From Rossellomorea aquimaris (lineage in GTDB: Bacteria > Bacillota > Bacilli > Bacillales > Fictibacillaceae): a stretch of DNA of 64,000 nucleotides. The notes below the pieces were generated by a model. It was not told the origin of the DNA and searched no databases. It saw only the letters and a list, made by a program, of their open reading frames with translations. Shown one piece after another: positions 8,228 to 15,550 of this stretch (positions within the stretch are counted from its first letter, which is position 1; each line of letters opens with the position of its first letter). The stretch is taken from NCBI GenBank assembly GCA_020524245.1, contig JAIVLN010000003.1, positions 1 through 64,000 on the forward strand. The letters are read 5' to 3'. A program made the translations under genes and the position numbers.

Positions 8228-9013
8228 CTACCAAGCTACCTTAGGATTCGTTTCATACACTTCCGAAAGTGTTTCCAATGCTTGCGTAAGATCTTCTGTA
8301 TGTTCTCCCTGACGGCCGTTTCCTTTTGTCATACCTAGCTCGCCTGGGAAATCAGCTCCGATTTGTTCGAATGTCTTTTTCATATGGTCGAGCCATTTTG
8401 TGCGCATTGTTTCTTCGCTCGCAATGTACCCTTTCTCAGCCATCTCTTCTGCCATCGGTCCGAGTGACAGGACTCCGCCCATCTCGTTCCAACAACGCTC
8501 TACCGCAGCTGTCATACGGCGCTTCGCTTCATCTGTACTCGTCATCAATTGCTTGAACCAAGTCTCCCAGTGCATCAGGTGATATTGAAGCTCGATGCTC
8601 ACTTTTTTCGCAGTATCACTGAGAGGTTCATAGCTTGATTGTCTCAGAGAATCCATGCGGAACTTTTTATGGATAGAATAGAAGTAGTTACGGACAACCG
8701 CGAACGCCCAATCGTATTGAGGCTGCTCAAGGTACGTCCCTTCCCCGTTCTTCTCCTCTAAAAGGACTGCGTTACGGAACTTCTCAGGTGATCTCAAGTG
8801 CGAAAGTTCGTCTGCGTCCCCTTCTCCCAACTCTTCTAAAAGGTGATAATACTTTGCTGCGTGCCCCATCATGTCCTGGTTGATAGAAGAGTATGCAACA
8901 TCCTCTTCGATGTGTGGTGCAAGACCGAGCCACTCAGACCCGCGGTATGCCAGAATGAAATCATCATCAGCAAGTGTGTAGAGAAGCTCAACCAATGCTT
9001 TGTCTTGTGCCAT
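8228..9013 (-). CDS. paaC: Phenylacetyl-CoA 1,2-epoxidase structural subunit PaaC
   Basis: A 261-residue ferritin-like helical protein of the PaaA_PaaC family (LLYTLADDDFILAYRGSEWL near the start, SSINQDMMGHAAKYYHLLEE, IELQYHLMHWETWFKQL). PaaC is the non-catalytic partner of PaaA in the epoxidase that attacks the aromatic ring of phenylacetyl-CoA. Its ATG overlaps the paaB stop (TAATG), so the two are translationally coupled. Confidence 0.93.
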   Translation of the reverse strand: MAQDKALVELLYTLADDDFILAYRGSEWLGLAPHIEEDVAYSSINQDMMGHAAKYYHLLEELGEGDADELSHLRSPEKFRNAVLLEEKNGEGTYLEQPQYDWAFAVVRNYFYSIHKKFRMDSLRQSSYEPLSDTAKKVSIELQYHLMHWETWFKQLMTSTDEAKRRMTAAVERCWNEMGGVLSLGPMAEEMAEKGYIASEETMRTKWLDHMKKTFEQIGADFPGELGMTKGNGRQGEHTEDLTQALETLSEVYETNPKVAW

Positions 9014-9375
9014 TACTTGGATCCTCCCTTGCTTTTGCTGCTACTGAGCAGGTTCTTTTCAGTGAATTGCTCTTGTTGGTATTTGCGCCACTTTTTCTTC
9101 AGGTAGCCGTACCCTTTCGTTTCACGGTAATCCTTATCGTCCAGTCGCTTCAGCATTTCTTTCTCTTCCTGTGTCATGACACGGACGTTATCACGCTTCA
9201 CAACCCAGATGTCGGCAACCGGTTCACGGCGGAAGAAGTTTTCACGAGCCATGATGAGTGCCATTTCTTCATTCGGTGCTAATAGACTGAATTGATGTTG
9301 CAGTGGACTTTTATCTGTTTTTTTACTGAATACTTCATAGACGCTATAGAAGCCGTCTTTCTCTTTTTCACTCAA
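9013..9375 (-). CDS. paaB: Phenylacetyl-CoA 1,2-epoxidase subunit PaaB
   Basis: A small subunit of 120 residues with the PaaB pattern YSVYEVFSKKTDKSPLQHQF, LLAPNEEMALIMARENFFRR and ADIWVVKRDNV, plus a basic tail. The TTG at 9375 is taken as start because GGAGGAGGAGGAAAACCA directly precedes it. The frame open to 9438 overlaps paaA heavily and shows no PaaB homology before this point. The paaB stop overlaps the paaC start. Confidence 0.92.
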   Translation of the reverse strand: MSEKEKDGFYSVYEVFSKKTDKSPLQHQFSLLAPNEEMALIMARENFFRREPVADIWVVKRDNVRVMTQEEKEMLKRLDDKDYRETKGYGYLKKKWRKYQQEQFTEKNLLSSSKSKGGSK

Positions 9376-9395
9376 TGGTTTTCCTCCTCCTCCGG

Positions 9396-10364
9396 TTATA
9401 TTGCTTTCGCTGCAGGGTTCAATGCTTCGCGCACCCAACGGTTGTTTTCGTAAGAAGTTTTACGAAGCTCTAGTCGTTCTTTCGATTGAGGTCCGTTCCC
9501 CGTAACGATTTCCTTGAATTCGTTCCAGTCTGGATCCTGGTAGACCCATAGACCTTGTTCTTCGTCGAAGTGAATCGTCTCGTCTGGAATCGTCAAGCCA
9601 AGAGACCAGATTCGTGGTACATATTTCGTAAAGAATTCTTGGCGAAGTTCTTCGTTCGTCTTTTCACGGATTTTATAGCGCATATTCTTGTCTACATGAG
9701 AAGTCGATGCGTTCTCTTTGCTTTTCGGTCCGAAGAACATGAGAAGTGCTGTCCACCAACGATTCAGTGCATCTTGTAAAAGTTCGCGTTGCTCAGGTGT
9801 ACCTTCTGCTAAAGCCATGATGATACTCTCACCATGCTGCGCGTGGAAGACTTCTTCTGCACAGATTCGCTTCAATGCTCTCGCATATGGACCGTATGAA
9901 GAATTCAGCATCATGCTTTGGGAAATGATTGCTGCACCGTCAACGAGCCATGCGATGATACCAGCGTCGCCCCATGTAGGCGCTTTCATATGAAACACAT
10001 TGTGGAACTTCAGTTTTCCTGAGAACAAGTTCTGCATGATGTCTTCGCGGTTCATGTCTAGTGGTTCCATCAGGTCTTCCGCTACGCGGAGTAGTAACTG
10101 CCCGTGGCCCATCTCATCTTGAACCTTTGCCATGATGGCAAGTTTACGGTGCAATGTCGGTGCCTTCGGAACCCATTCCTTTTCTGGAAGCGCTCCCATA
10201 ATTTCGCTGATTCCATGCATTGAGATTAGACGAATCAACGATTGACGGTAATCATCTGGCATCCAGTCGTTCGGTTCGATCTTCTCACCAGCGTCGATAC
10301 GCGCAAGGAAATGCTCGTATTTTTCTTCTTCTGTTAACTGGTCGAACGATGTTTCGATAGTCAT
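9396..10364 (-). CDS. paaA: Phenylacetyl-CoA 1,2-epoxidase catalytic subunit PaaA
   Basis: A 322-residue diiron subunit. Metal-ligand motifs are visible as KVQDEMGHGQLLLR (near residue 80) and ICAEEVFHAQHGESI (near 170), with the typical TLHRKLAIMAK and MSFG-like helices. It introduces oxygen across C1-C2 of the CoA-activated ring. It is first gene of paaABC with a 95-bp leader (10365-10459) separating it from paaK. No reductase gene (paaE) is seen, so electrons must come from a protein encoded elsewhere. Confidence 0.95.
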   Translation of the reverse strand: MTIETSFDQLTEEEKYEHFLARIDAGEKIEPNDWMPDDYRQSLIRLISMHGISEIMGALPEKEWVPKAPTLHRKLAIMAKVQDEMGHGQLLLRVAEDLMEPLDMNREDIMQNLFSGKLKFHNVFHMKAPTWGDAGIIAWLVDGAAIISQSMMLNSSYGPYARALKRICAEEVFHAQHGESIIMALAEGTPEQRELLQDALNRWWTALLMFFGPKSKENASTSHVDKNMRYKIREKTNEELRQEFFTKYVPRIWSLGLTIPDETIHFDEEQGLWVYQDPDWNEFKEIVTGNGPQSKERLELRKTSYENNRWVREALNPAAKAI

Positions 10365-10374
10365 CTATTATCAC

Positions 10375-10435
10375 CTTCCGAGTATTACGTTTATTTAACG
10401 TCATTATAGAATATCGTTATAATTAATTCAATGAT
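10375..10435 (-). promoter_or_regulatory. AT-rich promoter/operator region upstream of paaABC
   Basis: The paaK-paaA gap contains TTTAACG and AATATCGTTATAATTAA. Related TATAACG or AATATCG words lie upstream of paaX (1010-1050) and paaK (11810-11825). This is a plausible PaaX operator region and AT-rich promoter, but the shared word is short. Confidence 0.35.
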
Positions 10436-10459
10436 TTTTACCCCATATTCTGAAAAGTA

Positions 10460-11791
10460 CTACTTCTGTAGGGCTTCTTCTTTCCTTAAATCCACCACTC
10501 GTACGGCTTTTCCTTCTGAACGGGGAACCGTATTCGGCTTCTGGATATCCACATCGATGGAAACGAGGCAGTTCGTTTTGATCGTGTGCTGAATCTTGCT
10601 CTTCAAACCATCCAACATAAGGTGAGATATGTCTTGAGAGCATTCGTCGAACACCCTTTCACTGACTTCAACTTGTAAAACGACCTGATCCATCGTACCC
10701 TTCTTCTTCAATTGAATTTGATAATGTGGAACGATTTCTTCCAGCTGTAAAAGGCAGTTTTCAATTTCAGACGGGAAGACATTCACACCGCGGATGATGA
10801 GCATGTCATCGATTCGTCCTTTCACGCGGGACATACGAATTGATGTGCGTCCACATTTACACGCCTCACGATTGATTGCAGCGATATCACCAGTACGATA
10901 ACGGATGATTGGCAAAGCTTCTTTCGTTAAGCTAGTGAAAACGAGTTCGCCATATTCTCCATCTGGAAGCGGTTGAAGCGTTTCTGGATCGATGACTTCT
11001 GCATAAAAATGATCGTCTGCGATATGTAGTCCGTCCTGTGCTTCATGGCATTCAATGGAAACCCCGGGTCCAATGATTTCACTCAATCCATAAATGTCGA
11101 CCGCCTTGATATTGAGCTTCTCTTCAAGCGTCTGTCGCATCTCCTCTGACCAAGGTTCAGCACCGAAGATCCCGTATTTCAAACTCGTATTTCTCGGGTC
11201 TTTCCCCATCTTTTCCATCGTTTCGGCAATGTTGAGAATGTAGGATGGTGTCCCACAGATGACCTGTGGTTTAAAATCTTCAATCAGTAGGATTTGTCGG
11301 TGTGTATTTCCGCCTGAAACCGGAACAGTCGCCATACCAAGCTGCTCAGAACCGTAATGAAGCCCAAGTCCACCCGTGAAGAGACCGTACCCGTATGCGT
11401 TATGAAGAACATTGCCCGGTTCCCCACCCGCAGCGGCAATCGATCGTGCAACGACTTCGCTGAACAACTCGATATCACTTTTCGTATACCCGACAACAGT
11501 CGGTTTTCCACTCGTACCTGATGAAGCATGGAGACGTACGATCTCCTTCTGATCTACCGCAAAAAGACCAAATGGATAGTGATCACGCAAGTCCTGTTTC
11601 TTCGTAAACGGAAGCTTTTTCAAATCTTCTAAACTATTGATTTCTTCTGGTGTGATGTTTGAATCTTCAAACTTCTTTTTATAAAAAGGGACCTTCTCAT
11701 ACACAGTCTGTGCCGTTTTCTTCAAGCGTTCGAGTTGCAACTGCTCCTTTTCCTCGACACCGATCGTTTCCTTCTCGACATTGTAAATCAC
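10460..11791 (-). CDS. paaK: Phenylacetate-CoA ligase
   Basis: A 443-residue AMP-forming CoA ligase that activates phenylacetate, the pathway's first step. Its P-loop is LHASSGTSGKPTVVGYTK (near residue 90). The adenylation core GIFGAEPWSEEMR and YGLSEIIGPG, the RYRTGDIA motif, a Cys pair in REACKCGRTS, and the hinge RVKGRIDDMLIIRGVNVFPS all match the PaaK family. The gene stands first on the minus strand, 95 bp before paaA, with its own cre-containing promoter. Confidence 0.95.
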   Translation of the reverse strand: MIYNVEKETIGVEEKEQLQLERLKKTAQTVYEKVPFYKKKFEDSNITPEEINSLEDLKKLPFTKKQDLRDHYPFGLFAVDQKEIVRLHASSGTSGKPTVVGYTKSDIELFSEVVARSIAAAGGEPGNVLHNAYGYGLFTGGLGLHYGSEQLGMATVPVSGGNTHRQILLIEDFKPQVICGTPSYILNIAETMEKMGKDPRNTSLKYGIFGAEPWSEEMRQTLEEKLNIKAVDIYGLSEIIGPGVSIECHEAQDGLHIADDHFYAEVIDPETLQPLPDGEYGELVFTSLTKEALPIIRYRTGDIAAINREACKCGRTSIRMSRVKGRIDDMLIIRGVNVFPSEIENCLLQLEEIVPHYQIQLKKKGTMDQVVLQVEVSERVFDECSQDISHLMLDGLKSKIQHTIKTNCLVSIDVDIQKPNTVPRSEGKAVRVVDLRKEEALQK

Positions 11792-11854
11792 TGCTTCCCC
11801 TCCTCTGAAATATAACGGAAATAAATCGAACTCCTATAAATATGATATATAAAA

Positions 11855-11883
11855 AGCTTATAAGGAAAGCGCTTTCTTGTCAA
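11855..11883 (-). promoter_or_regulatory. paaK promoter with embedded CcpA cre site
   Basis: On the minus strand TTGACA (11883-11878) is followed after 17 nt by TAAGCT (11860-11855), or after 15 nt by TATAAG. The perfect palindrome GAAAGCGCTTTC at 11865-11876 lies within the spacer and matches the CcpA cre core. Its placement would give carbon catabolite repression of phenylacetate activation. Confidence 0.6.
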
Positions 11884-11895
11884 CGAAGTGCTCAT

Positions 11896-12005
11896 CAGTA
11901 CCTGGTACGCTCGAAGAATCCTTGCCAACAAAGGGATCGCAAACGGTGCCAGGTACCAATTCAGAACCGTTGGACGACAACGGTTTCTAATCCGTACCTG
12001 GCACT
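11896..12005. repeat. REP-type palindrome cluster with a 61-bp doublet
   Basis: A single AGTACCTGGTACG lies at 11897. A 61-bp doublet follows at 11945-12005: GGTGCCAGGTAC and GTACCTGGCACT as outer inverted arms and AGAACCGTTG / CAACGGTTTCT as inner arms. The same 61-bp layout recurs at 22099 and 30673. Confidence 0.8.
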
Positions 12006-12031
12006 CCCACACGAGCTGACACTGCGAGAAG

Positions 12032-12058
12032 CATAAAAAAACTCCCTTCAATGAGGGA
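12032..12058 (-). terminator. Terminator of the gene at 12062
   Basis: On the minus strand, CTCCCTCATTGAAGGGAG is followed by seven T residues just after the stop at 12062, a standard intrinsic terminator. Confidence 0.85.
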
Positions 12059-12061
12059 GAT

Positions 12062-12427
12062 TTAGTAGTACGGATAAGGGTAATACGGATATGGTTGGTA
12101 GTATGGAACGAGTGACAGCGCTGCTAGACCCGCAAGTGGTAAAACCAATCCCCCGAATCGGCGGAATCTCGGCTGTCGATACCCTTGATCTCTCATTTGT
12201 CCATAGGATTCCGGCTCCATCATTTCCGGTACGAGCAGTTCCACCTTATCTTTCTTCACGTCCATGATGATTGCATCAAATTGTTTACCGTCTTTCGTTT
12301 CGACGAGGACATGATACTTCATATATTCCTTACATTTTTCATACATGTGTTTGTGTTTCGCTCGATCTTCTTCTTTCGGTTGATTCCTTTGGCTCGTCGA
12401 ATTTGTCGGTCGTTTTTGTTCAGACAT
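12062..12427 (-). CDS. Hypothetical protein with a Tyr/Pro-rich C-terminus
   Basis: About 121 residues, family not recognised. It has a polar Lys/Glu/Gln-rich N-terminus, then HVLVETKDGKQFDAIIMDVK, which resembles an Sm-like or YlzJ-type beta segment, a Gly/Leu hydrophobic stretch (FGGLVLPLAGLAALSLVP), and a tail of repeated YPYYP. Such tails occur in spore-coat and envelope proteins, so a spore or surface role is possible but unproven. Three ATGs follow AAAGGAG; the one at 12427 has the best spacing (8 nt). Confidence 0.6.
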   Translation of the reverse strand: MSEQKRPTNSTSQRNQPKEEDRAKHKHMYEKCKEYMKYHVLVETKDGKQFDAIIMDVKKDKVELLVPEMMEPESYGQMRDQGYRQPRFRRFGGLVLPLAGLAALSLVPYYQPYPYYPYPYY

Positions 12428-12494
12428 CATCATCACTCCTTTCTCACATAACCATGATATTCACCTATAGGAGGGATGTGCCTAATTCATACAA

Positions 12495-12519
12495 AAAGAC
12501 GGCCCACGATAGGCCGCCT
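12495..12519 (-). terminator. Terminator of lplJ
   Basis: Minus-strand GGCGGCC TATCGT GGGCCGTC is followed by TTTTTG, directly downstream of the lplJ stop. Confidence 0.75.
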
Positions 12520-12535
12520 CCATTTTAGTTAGCTT

Positions 12536-13531
12536 TTAATGAACTAAATCCAAGAACTGTTCCCTTGTGATCTTTCCAAGGTAGTGACCGATATCCAAAT
12601 CACGGATCGCTTTCTCAATTTCCTCTCGATCATATTTCACACCGATTAAGCGGGACTCGATCTCTTCTACATCACCGACGCCGAAGAAGTCGCCATAGAT
12701 TTTACAATGTTGGATCGTATTCTTCTCAACATCCAATCGGATATCAAGCTGTCCTGCCCCTTCAAACCGGTGAGAATGCTTCACGTTGAACTTAGGCGAT
12801 TTTCCATAATTCCAATCCCAGTTCTGATAGCGCTCCTCGGAAATCTTATGGATATTCTTCCAATCTTCCTCCGTCAGCGTATAATACGGAATATCCTCTT
12901 GCTCCTCGAACAGATATTTCAATAGGGTTTCTCTGAATTGTTCTGCGGTCATATCTTCATCCAGGTGCTCACGAATGTTCGTCACTCGACTCCGAATGGA
13001 CTTGATTCCCTTCGACTTGATCTTGTCCATGTTCACATTCAATGCAGAAACGACGTTCTCAATTTCAGAGTCAAACATGAGCGTCCCATGACTGAACATG
13101 CGCCCTTTCGTCGAGAACTGAGCATTTCCGGAGATCTTTTTCCCATCTACTAAAATGTCGTTCCGTCCGCTGAGCTCAGCAGGCACACCTAAACGATGCA
13201 GCGCTTTGACAACTGGGTCAGTGAACTTCTTGAAATCGTGAAAGCTGTTGCCATCATCCTTCGTTATGAAACTAAAGTTCAAGTTTCCGAGGTCATGATA
13301 AACCGCTCCTCCGCCTGATAGTCGACGGACGACATGTATGCCATGTTCCCTCACATAATCGGAGTTGATTTCTTCAACCGTATTCTGGTTTTTTCCAATG
13401 ATGATGGACGGTTCATTAATGTAGAACAGTAAGTAAGTATCATTGATATCAAGGTGTTTCAAGGCGTATTCTTCTATCGCCAAATTGATTCTTGGATCTG
13501 TAATGTTGTTGTTATCAATAAATAAGAGCAT
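12536..13531 (-). CDS. lplJ: Lipoate-protein ligase LplJ
   Basis: A 331-residue ligase that attaches scavenged lipoate to E2 and GcvH proteins. The N-terminal catalytic domain shows EEYALKHLDI, the RRLSGGGAVYHDLGNLNFSF motif, a conserved DILVDGKKISGNAQ and the HGTLMFDS segment. A C-terminal accessory domain follows (residues about 240-331). The ATG at 13531 with GAGGAGGAAACGAAT upstream is preferred over the longer frame. The gene lies 14 nt after yhfI, matching B. subtilis yhfI-lplJ order. Confidence 0.92.
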   Translation of the reverse strand: MLLFIDNNNITDPRINLAIEEYALKHLDINDTYLLFYINEPSIIIGKNQNTVEEINSDYVREHGIHVVRRLSGGGAVYHDLGNLNFSFITKDDGNSFHDFKKFTDPVVKALHRLGVPAELSGRNDILVDGKKISGNAQFSTKGRMFSHGTLMFDSEIENVVSALNVNMDKIKSKGIKSIRSRVTNIREHLDEDMTAEQFRETLLKYLFEEQEDIPYYTLTEEDWKNIHKISEERYQNWDWNYGKSPKFNVKHSHRFEGAGQLDIRLDVEKNTIQHCKIYGDFFGVGDVEEIESRLIGVKYDREEIEKAIRDLDIGHYLGKITREQFLDLVH

Positions 13532-13545
13532 ATTCGTTTCCTCCT

Positions 13546-14289
13546 CTATATTTTTTCTCCGTCCCACACATAACCACTTTTTGCAAGGGTCACAGGACCG
13601 TCGAACGTTTCTTCCGCTTCTGTCACGAGCTGGTCGAGATCACCAAAATGAGGCAGATGGGTCAAGACGAGTTGACGAACATTCGATTCCTTCGCGAGAA
13701 TTCCCGCTTCTTCACTCGTCGTATGGCCGATGCTCGCTCCGTCCATCCCTTTATACAGATTGGATTCCATCAACAAGAGATCCGCCCCACGGAAAAAGTC
13801 GAAAAACTCCTCCTGATAACTTGTATCTGCGGAATAGACGATTGTGTGATCCTGACCTTCGATCCGCATCGCATAACATGGGACAGGATGCTTCGTTTGT
13901 AAAAACGAAATTTTAAACGGACCAATTGTAATCGGAACGGCCGGGTTATACTCTTCACCGACCGTGAATCCTTTATAGGAAAGTCTCTGGAATTCTCCTT
14001 CATTGAAACGATGCCCGTAAATCGGAAGCTCAGGCAACTTGGAGCCAGTGTGTGATTTGACGAGCCGCGCAAATTGTAGTGGACCGATATCTGCGATGTG
14101 GTCATGATGATAATGAGACAAAATGACAGCATCCAAATCCTCAACATCTATGTAAGCTTGCAGTTGGGAAAGCACCCCACTCCCGCAATCCACGAGCAAG
14201 TTGAAGCCATCTTCCTGTAATAAGTATCCTGATGTCGCTTCGAGCTTTCTCGGAAAGCCGCCCCAGCAACCGACTATTGTGACTTTCAC
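13546..14289 (-). CDS. yhfI: Metallo-beta-lactamase-fold hydrolase, YhfI-like
   Basis: A 247-residue MBL-fold protein. The metal-binding motif SHYHHDHIADIG (near residue 60), TKHPVPCYAM, SADTSY and GHTTSEEAG with a further LTHLPHFGD His are all present. This resembles the RNase Z-like or phosphodiesterase group represented by B. subtilis YhfI; its substrate is not known. It is co-oriented with and just upstream of lplJ. Confidence 0.88.
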   Translation of the reverse strand: MKVTIVGCWGGFPRKLEATSGYLLQEDGFNLLVDCGSGVLSQLQAYIDVEDLDAVILSHYHHDHIADIGPLQFARLVKSHTGSKLPELPIYGHRFNEGEFQRLSYKGFTVGEEYNPAVPITIGPFKISFLQTKHPVPCYAMRIEGQDHTIVYSADTSYQEEFFDFFRGADLLLMESNLYKGMDGASIGHTTSEEAGILAKESNVRQLVLTHLPHFGDLDQLVTEAEETFDGPVTLAKSGYVWDGEKI

Positions 14290-14434
14290 TTAGATCACCT
14301 CTCACTTTTCCTCTATTGTATAGAAACTCAGACTTATGTTCTAGTATGCCGCTGCTTCTCATTCGAAATCGTTTATATTCTTTGTTAATGTGGAACATAA
14401 TAACTATGTTTTCAGAAGGGAGCTGGAATAGACA

Positions 14435-15076
14435 ATGAAAGTACTCGTTGCAGGAGCAAACGGAGGTACAGGTCGAAGCATCATTCAACGATTAGCTGAA
14501 AATGGACATGAGCCGGTGGCTATGATCCGTGACATTACACAATCTGCTGAACTCGAACAGTTAGGAGCGAAAGAAACAGCGCTCGCCAATCTGGAAGACG
14601 AGGTGGACCATGCTGTTGAAGGCTGCGATGCAATCATTTTCGCTGCAGGTTCAGGATCCAAGACCGGACCCGAAAAAACGATCACGGTCGATCAAGAAGG
14701 TGCCATCAAATTGATTGAAAGTGCTGAAAGATTAGGTGTGAAACGCTTCGTCATGCTCAGTACAGTCGGTGCCGACAATCCTGAATATGGTTCGGACGAA
14801 ATGAAGCATTATTTCGAGGCAAAAGGAAAAGCAGATGATGCACTCCGAAACAGTTCTCTCGAATATACGATCGTAAGACCAGGAAGACTTTCTTATGGTG
14901 CTGGTAACGGTCAGATCCGTGCAGCAGAGAAACTGGACAATTATGAAGGAGAGATTCCTCGTGAAGACGTTGCACAAGTGATGGTTGAATCGTTGAATCT
15001 TAAGAACACATACGGTAAAACGTTCGAAATCCTTTCCGGCGAAAAAAGCATTCCAGATGCGTTGAAAGCTATATAA
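14435..15076 (+). CDS. yhfK: NAD(P)-binding SDR-like protein, YhfK family
   Basis: A 213-residue atypical short-chain dehydrogenase/NmrA-like protein. The N-terminal dinucleotide motif is VAGANGGTGRSIIQRL, followed by AIIFAAGSGSKTG, KRFVMLSTVGAD and YTIVRPGRLSYG. Its catalytic activity is unknown. It is divergent from yhfI-lplJ, as in the B. subtilis yhfIJK neighbourhood. GAAGGGAG precedes the ATG. Confidence 0.88.
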   Translation: MKVLVAGANGGTGRSIIQRLAENGHEPVAMIRDITQSAELEQLGAKETALANLEDEVDHAVEGCDAIIFAAGSGSKTGPEKTITVDQEGAIKLIESAERLGVKRFVMLSTVGADNPEYGSDEMKHYFEAKGKADDALRNSSLEYTIVRPGRLSYGAGNGQIRAAEKLDNYEGEIPREDVAQVMVESLNLKNTYGKTFEILSGEKSIPDALKAI

Positions 15077-15082
15077 TAATGA

Positions 15083-15105
15083 AAGCGGCCCATTTCGGGC
15101 CGCTT
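15083..15105. terminator. Bidirectional terminator between yhfK and the 56-aa gene
   Basis: AAGCGGCCC and GGGCCGCTT form a 9-bp stem with a 5-nt loop. It lies between the yhfK stop and the converging stop at 15109 and has pyrimidine-rich flanks. Confidence 0.75.
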
Positions 15106-15108
15106 CTT

Positions 15109-15279
15109 TCATTCATTTTCCCTATATTTACGTTCACTTGAGGAGTCGTCTTTCGATTTCTCCTTTTTCTTTTCCTCTTTTATTTCTTCCCTATGATCCT
15201 CAGTTGGTATTGGATCGACTGTCTCGTCTTCATGAAGTGTATGATCTGGTTCTTTCTCCTTCTTTTTATCAGTTGGCAT
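15109..15279 (-). CDS. Small highly charged hypothetical protein (56 aa)
   Basis: ATG at 15279 with AAAAGGAGG 8 nt upstream opens a 57-codon frame. The product starts MPTDKKKEKEPDHTLHEDE and ends RKYRENE, rich in Lys, Glu and Asp with no hydrophobic segment. No family is recognised. The strong ribosome-binding site and the terminator abutting its stop support a real gene; it is shorter than usual gene-calling cutoffs. Confidence 0.65.
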   Translation of the reverse strand: MPTDKKKEKEPDHTLHEDETVDPIPTEDHREEIKEEKKKEKSKDDSSSERKYRENE

Positions 15280-15371
15280 GAATAATACCTCCTTTTAACC
15301 CCTCATTTCCGTTTTGGAATGTTTTAAAACTTGGGAAACCAAAGGAATAACTCCGAAATTTGGGACCTTGA

Positions 15372-15500
15372 ATGCTGTCTTGTGGAAGATTCGTCTCCGC
15401 TTGTGGAACTTTTAGCTTCTCTTGGGGAACTTCTGCTCTGACTTGTGGAACTTTCACCTCCTCTTGTGGAACTTTTGCTCTGACTTGGGGAAAACAGCAC
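15372..15500. repeat. Six tandem 21-bp units before the alpha-glucosidase terminator
   Basis: The core CTTGTGGAA (or CTTGGGGAA) starts at 15379, 15400, 15421, 15442, 15463 and 15484, an exact 21-bp period six times. The spacers are degenerate (CTTTTAGCT, CTTCTGCTCTGA and similar). The array ends at a TTTTTTACTACAAAAAA motif running into a terminator. A minus-strand frame through it gives a heptad-like VPQ repeat, but it has no convincing start. Confidence 0.85.
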
Positions 15501-15511
15501 TTTTTTACTAC

Positions 15512-15542
15512 AAAAAAGAGTCCCACTCAATCGGTGGGACTC
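15512..15542 (-). terminator. Terminator of the alpha-glucosidase gene
   Basis: GAGTCCCAC and GTGGGACTC pair, followed on the minus strand by TTTTTTG, 9 bp after the stop at 15551. Confidence 0.9.
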
Positions 15543-15550
15543 CTCCTCAT

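Noticed and set aside
15372-15500. CRISPR array
   Set aside because: The unit is 21 bp with only about 9 conserved bases and no true spacers; no cas genes are present. The same applies to 24441, 37885 and 50685.
15269-15526. 85-codon frame giving heptad-like VPQ repeats
   Set aside because: It has no ribosome-binding site and starts within a terminator. The periodicity is explained by the 21-bp DNA repeat.
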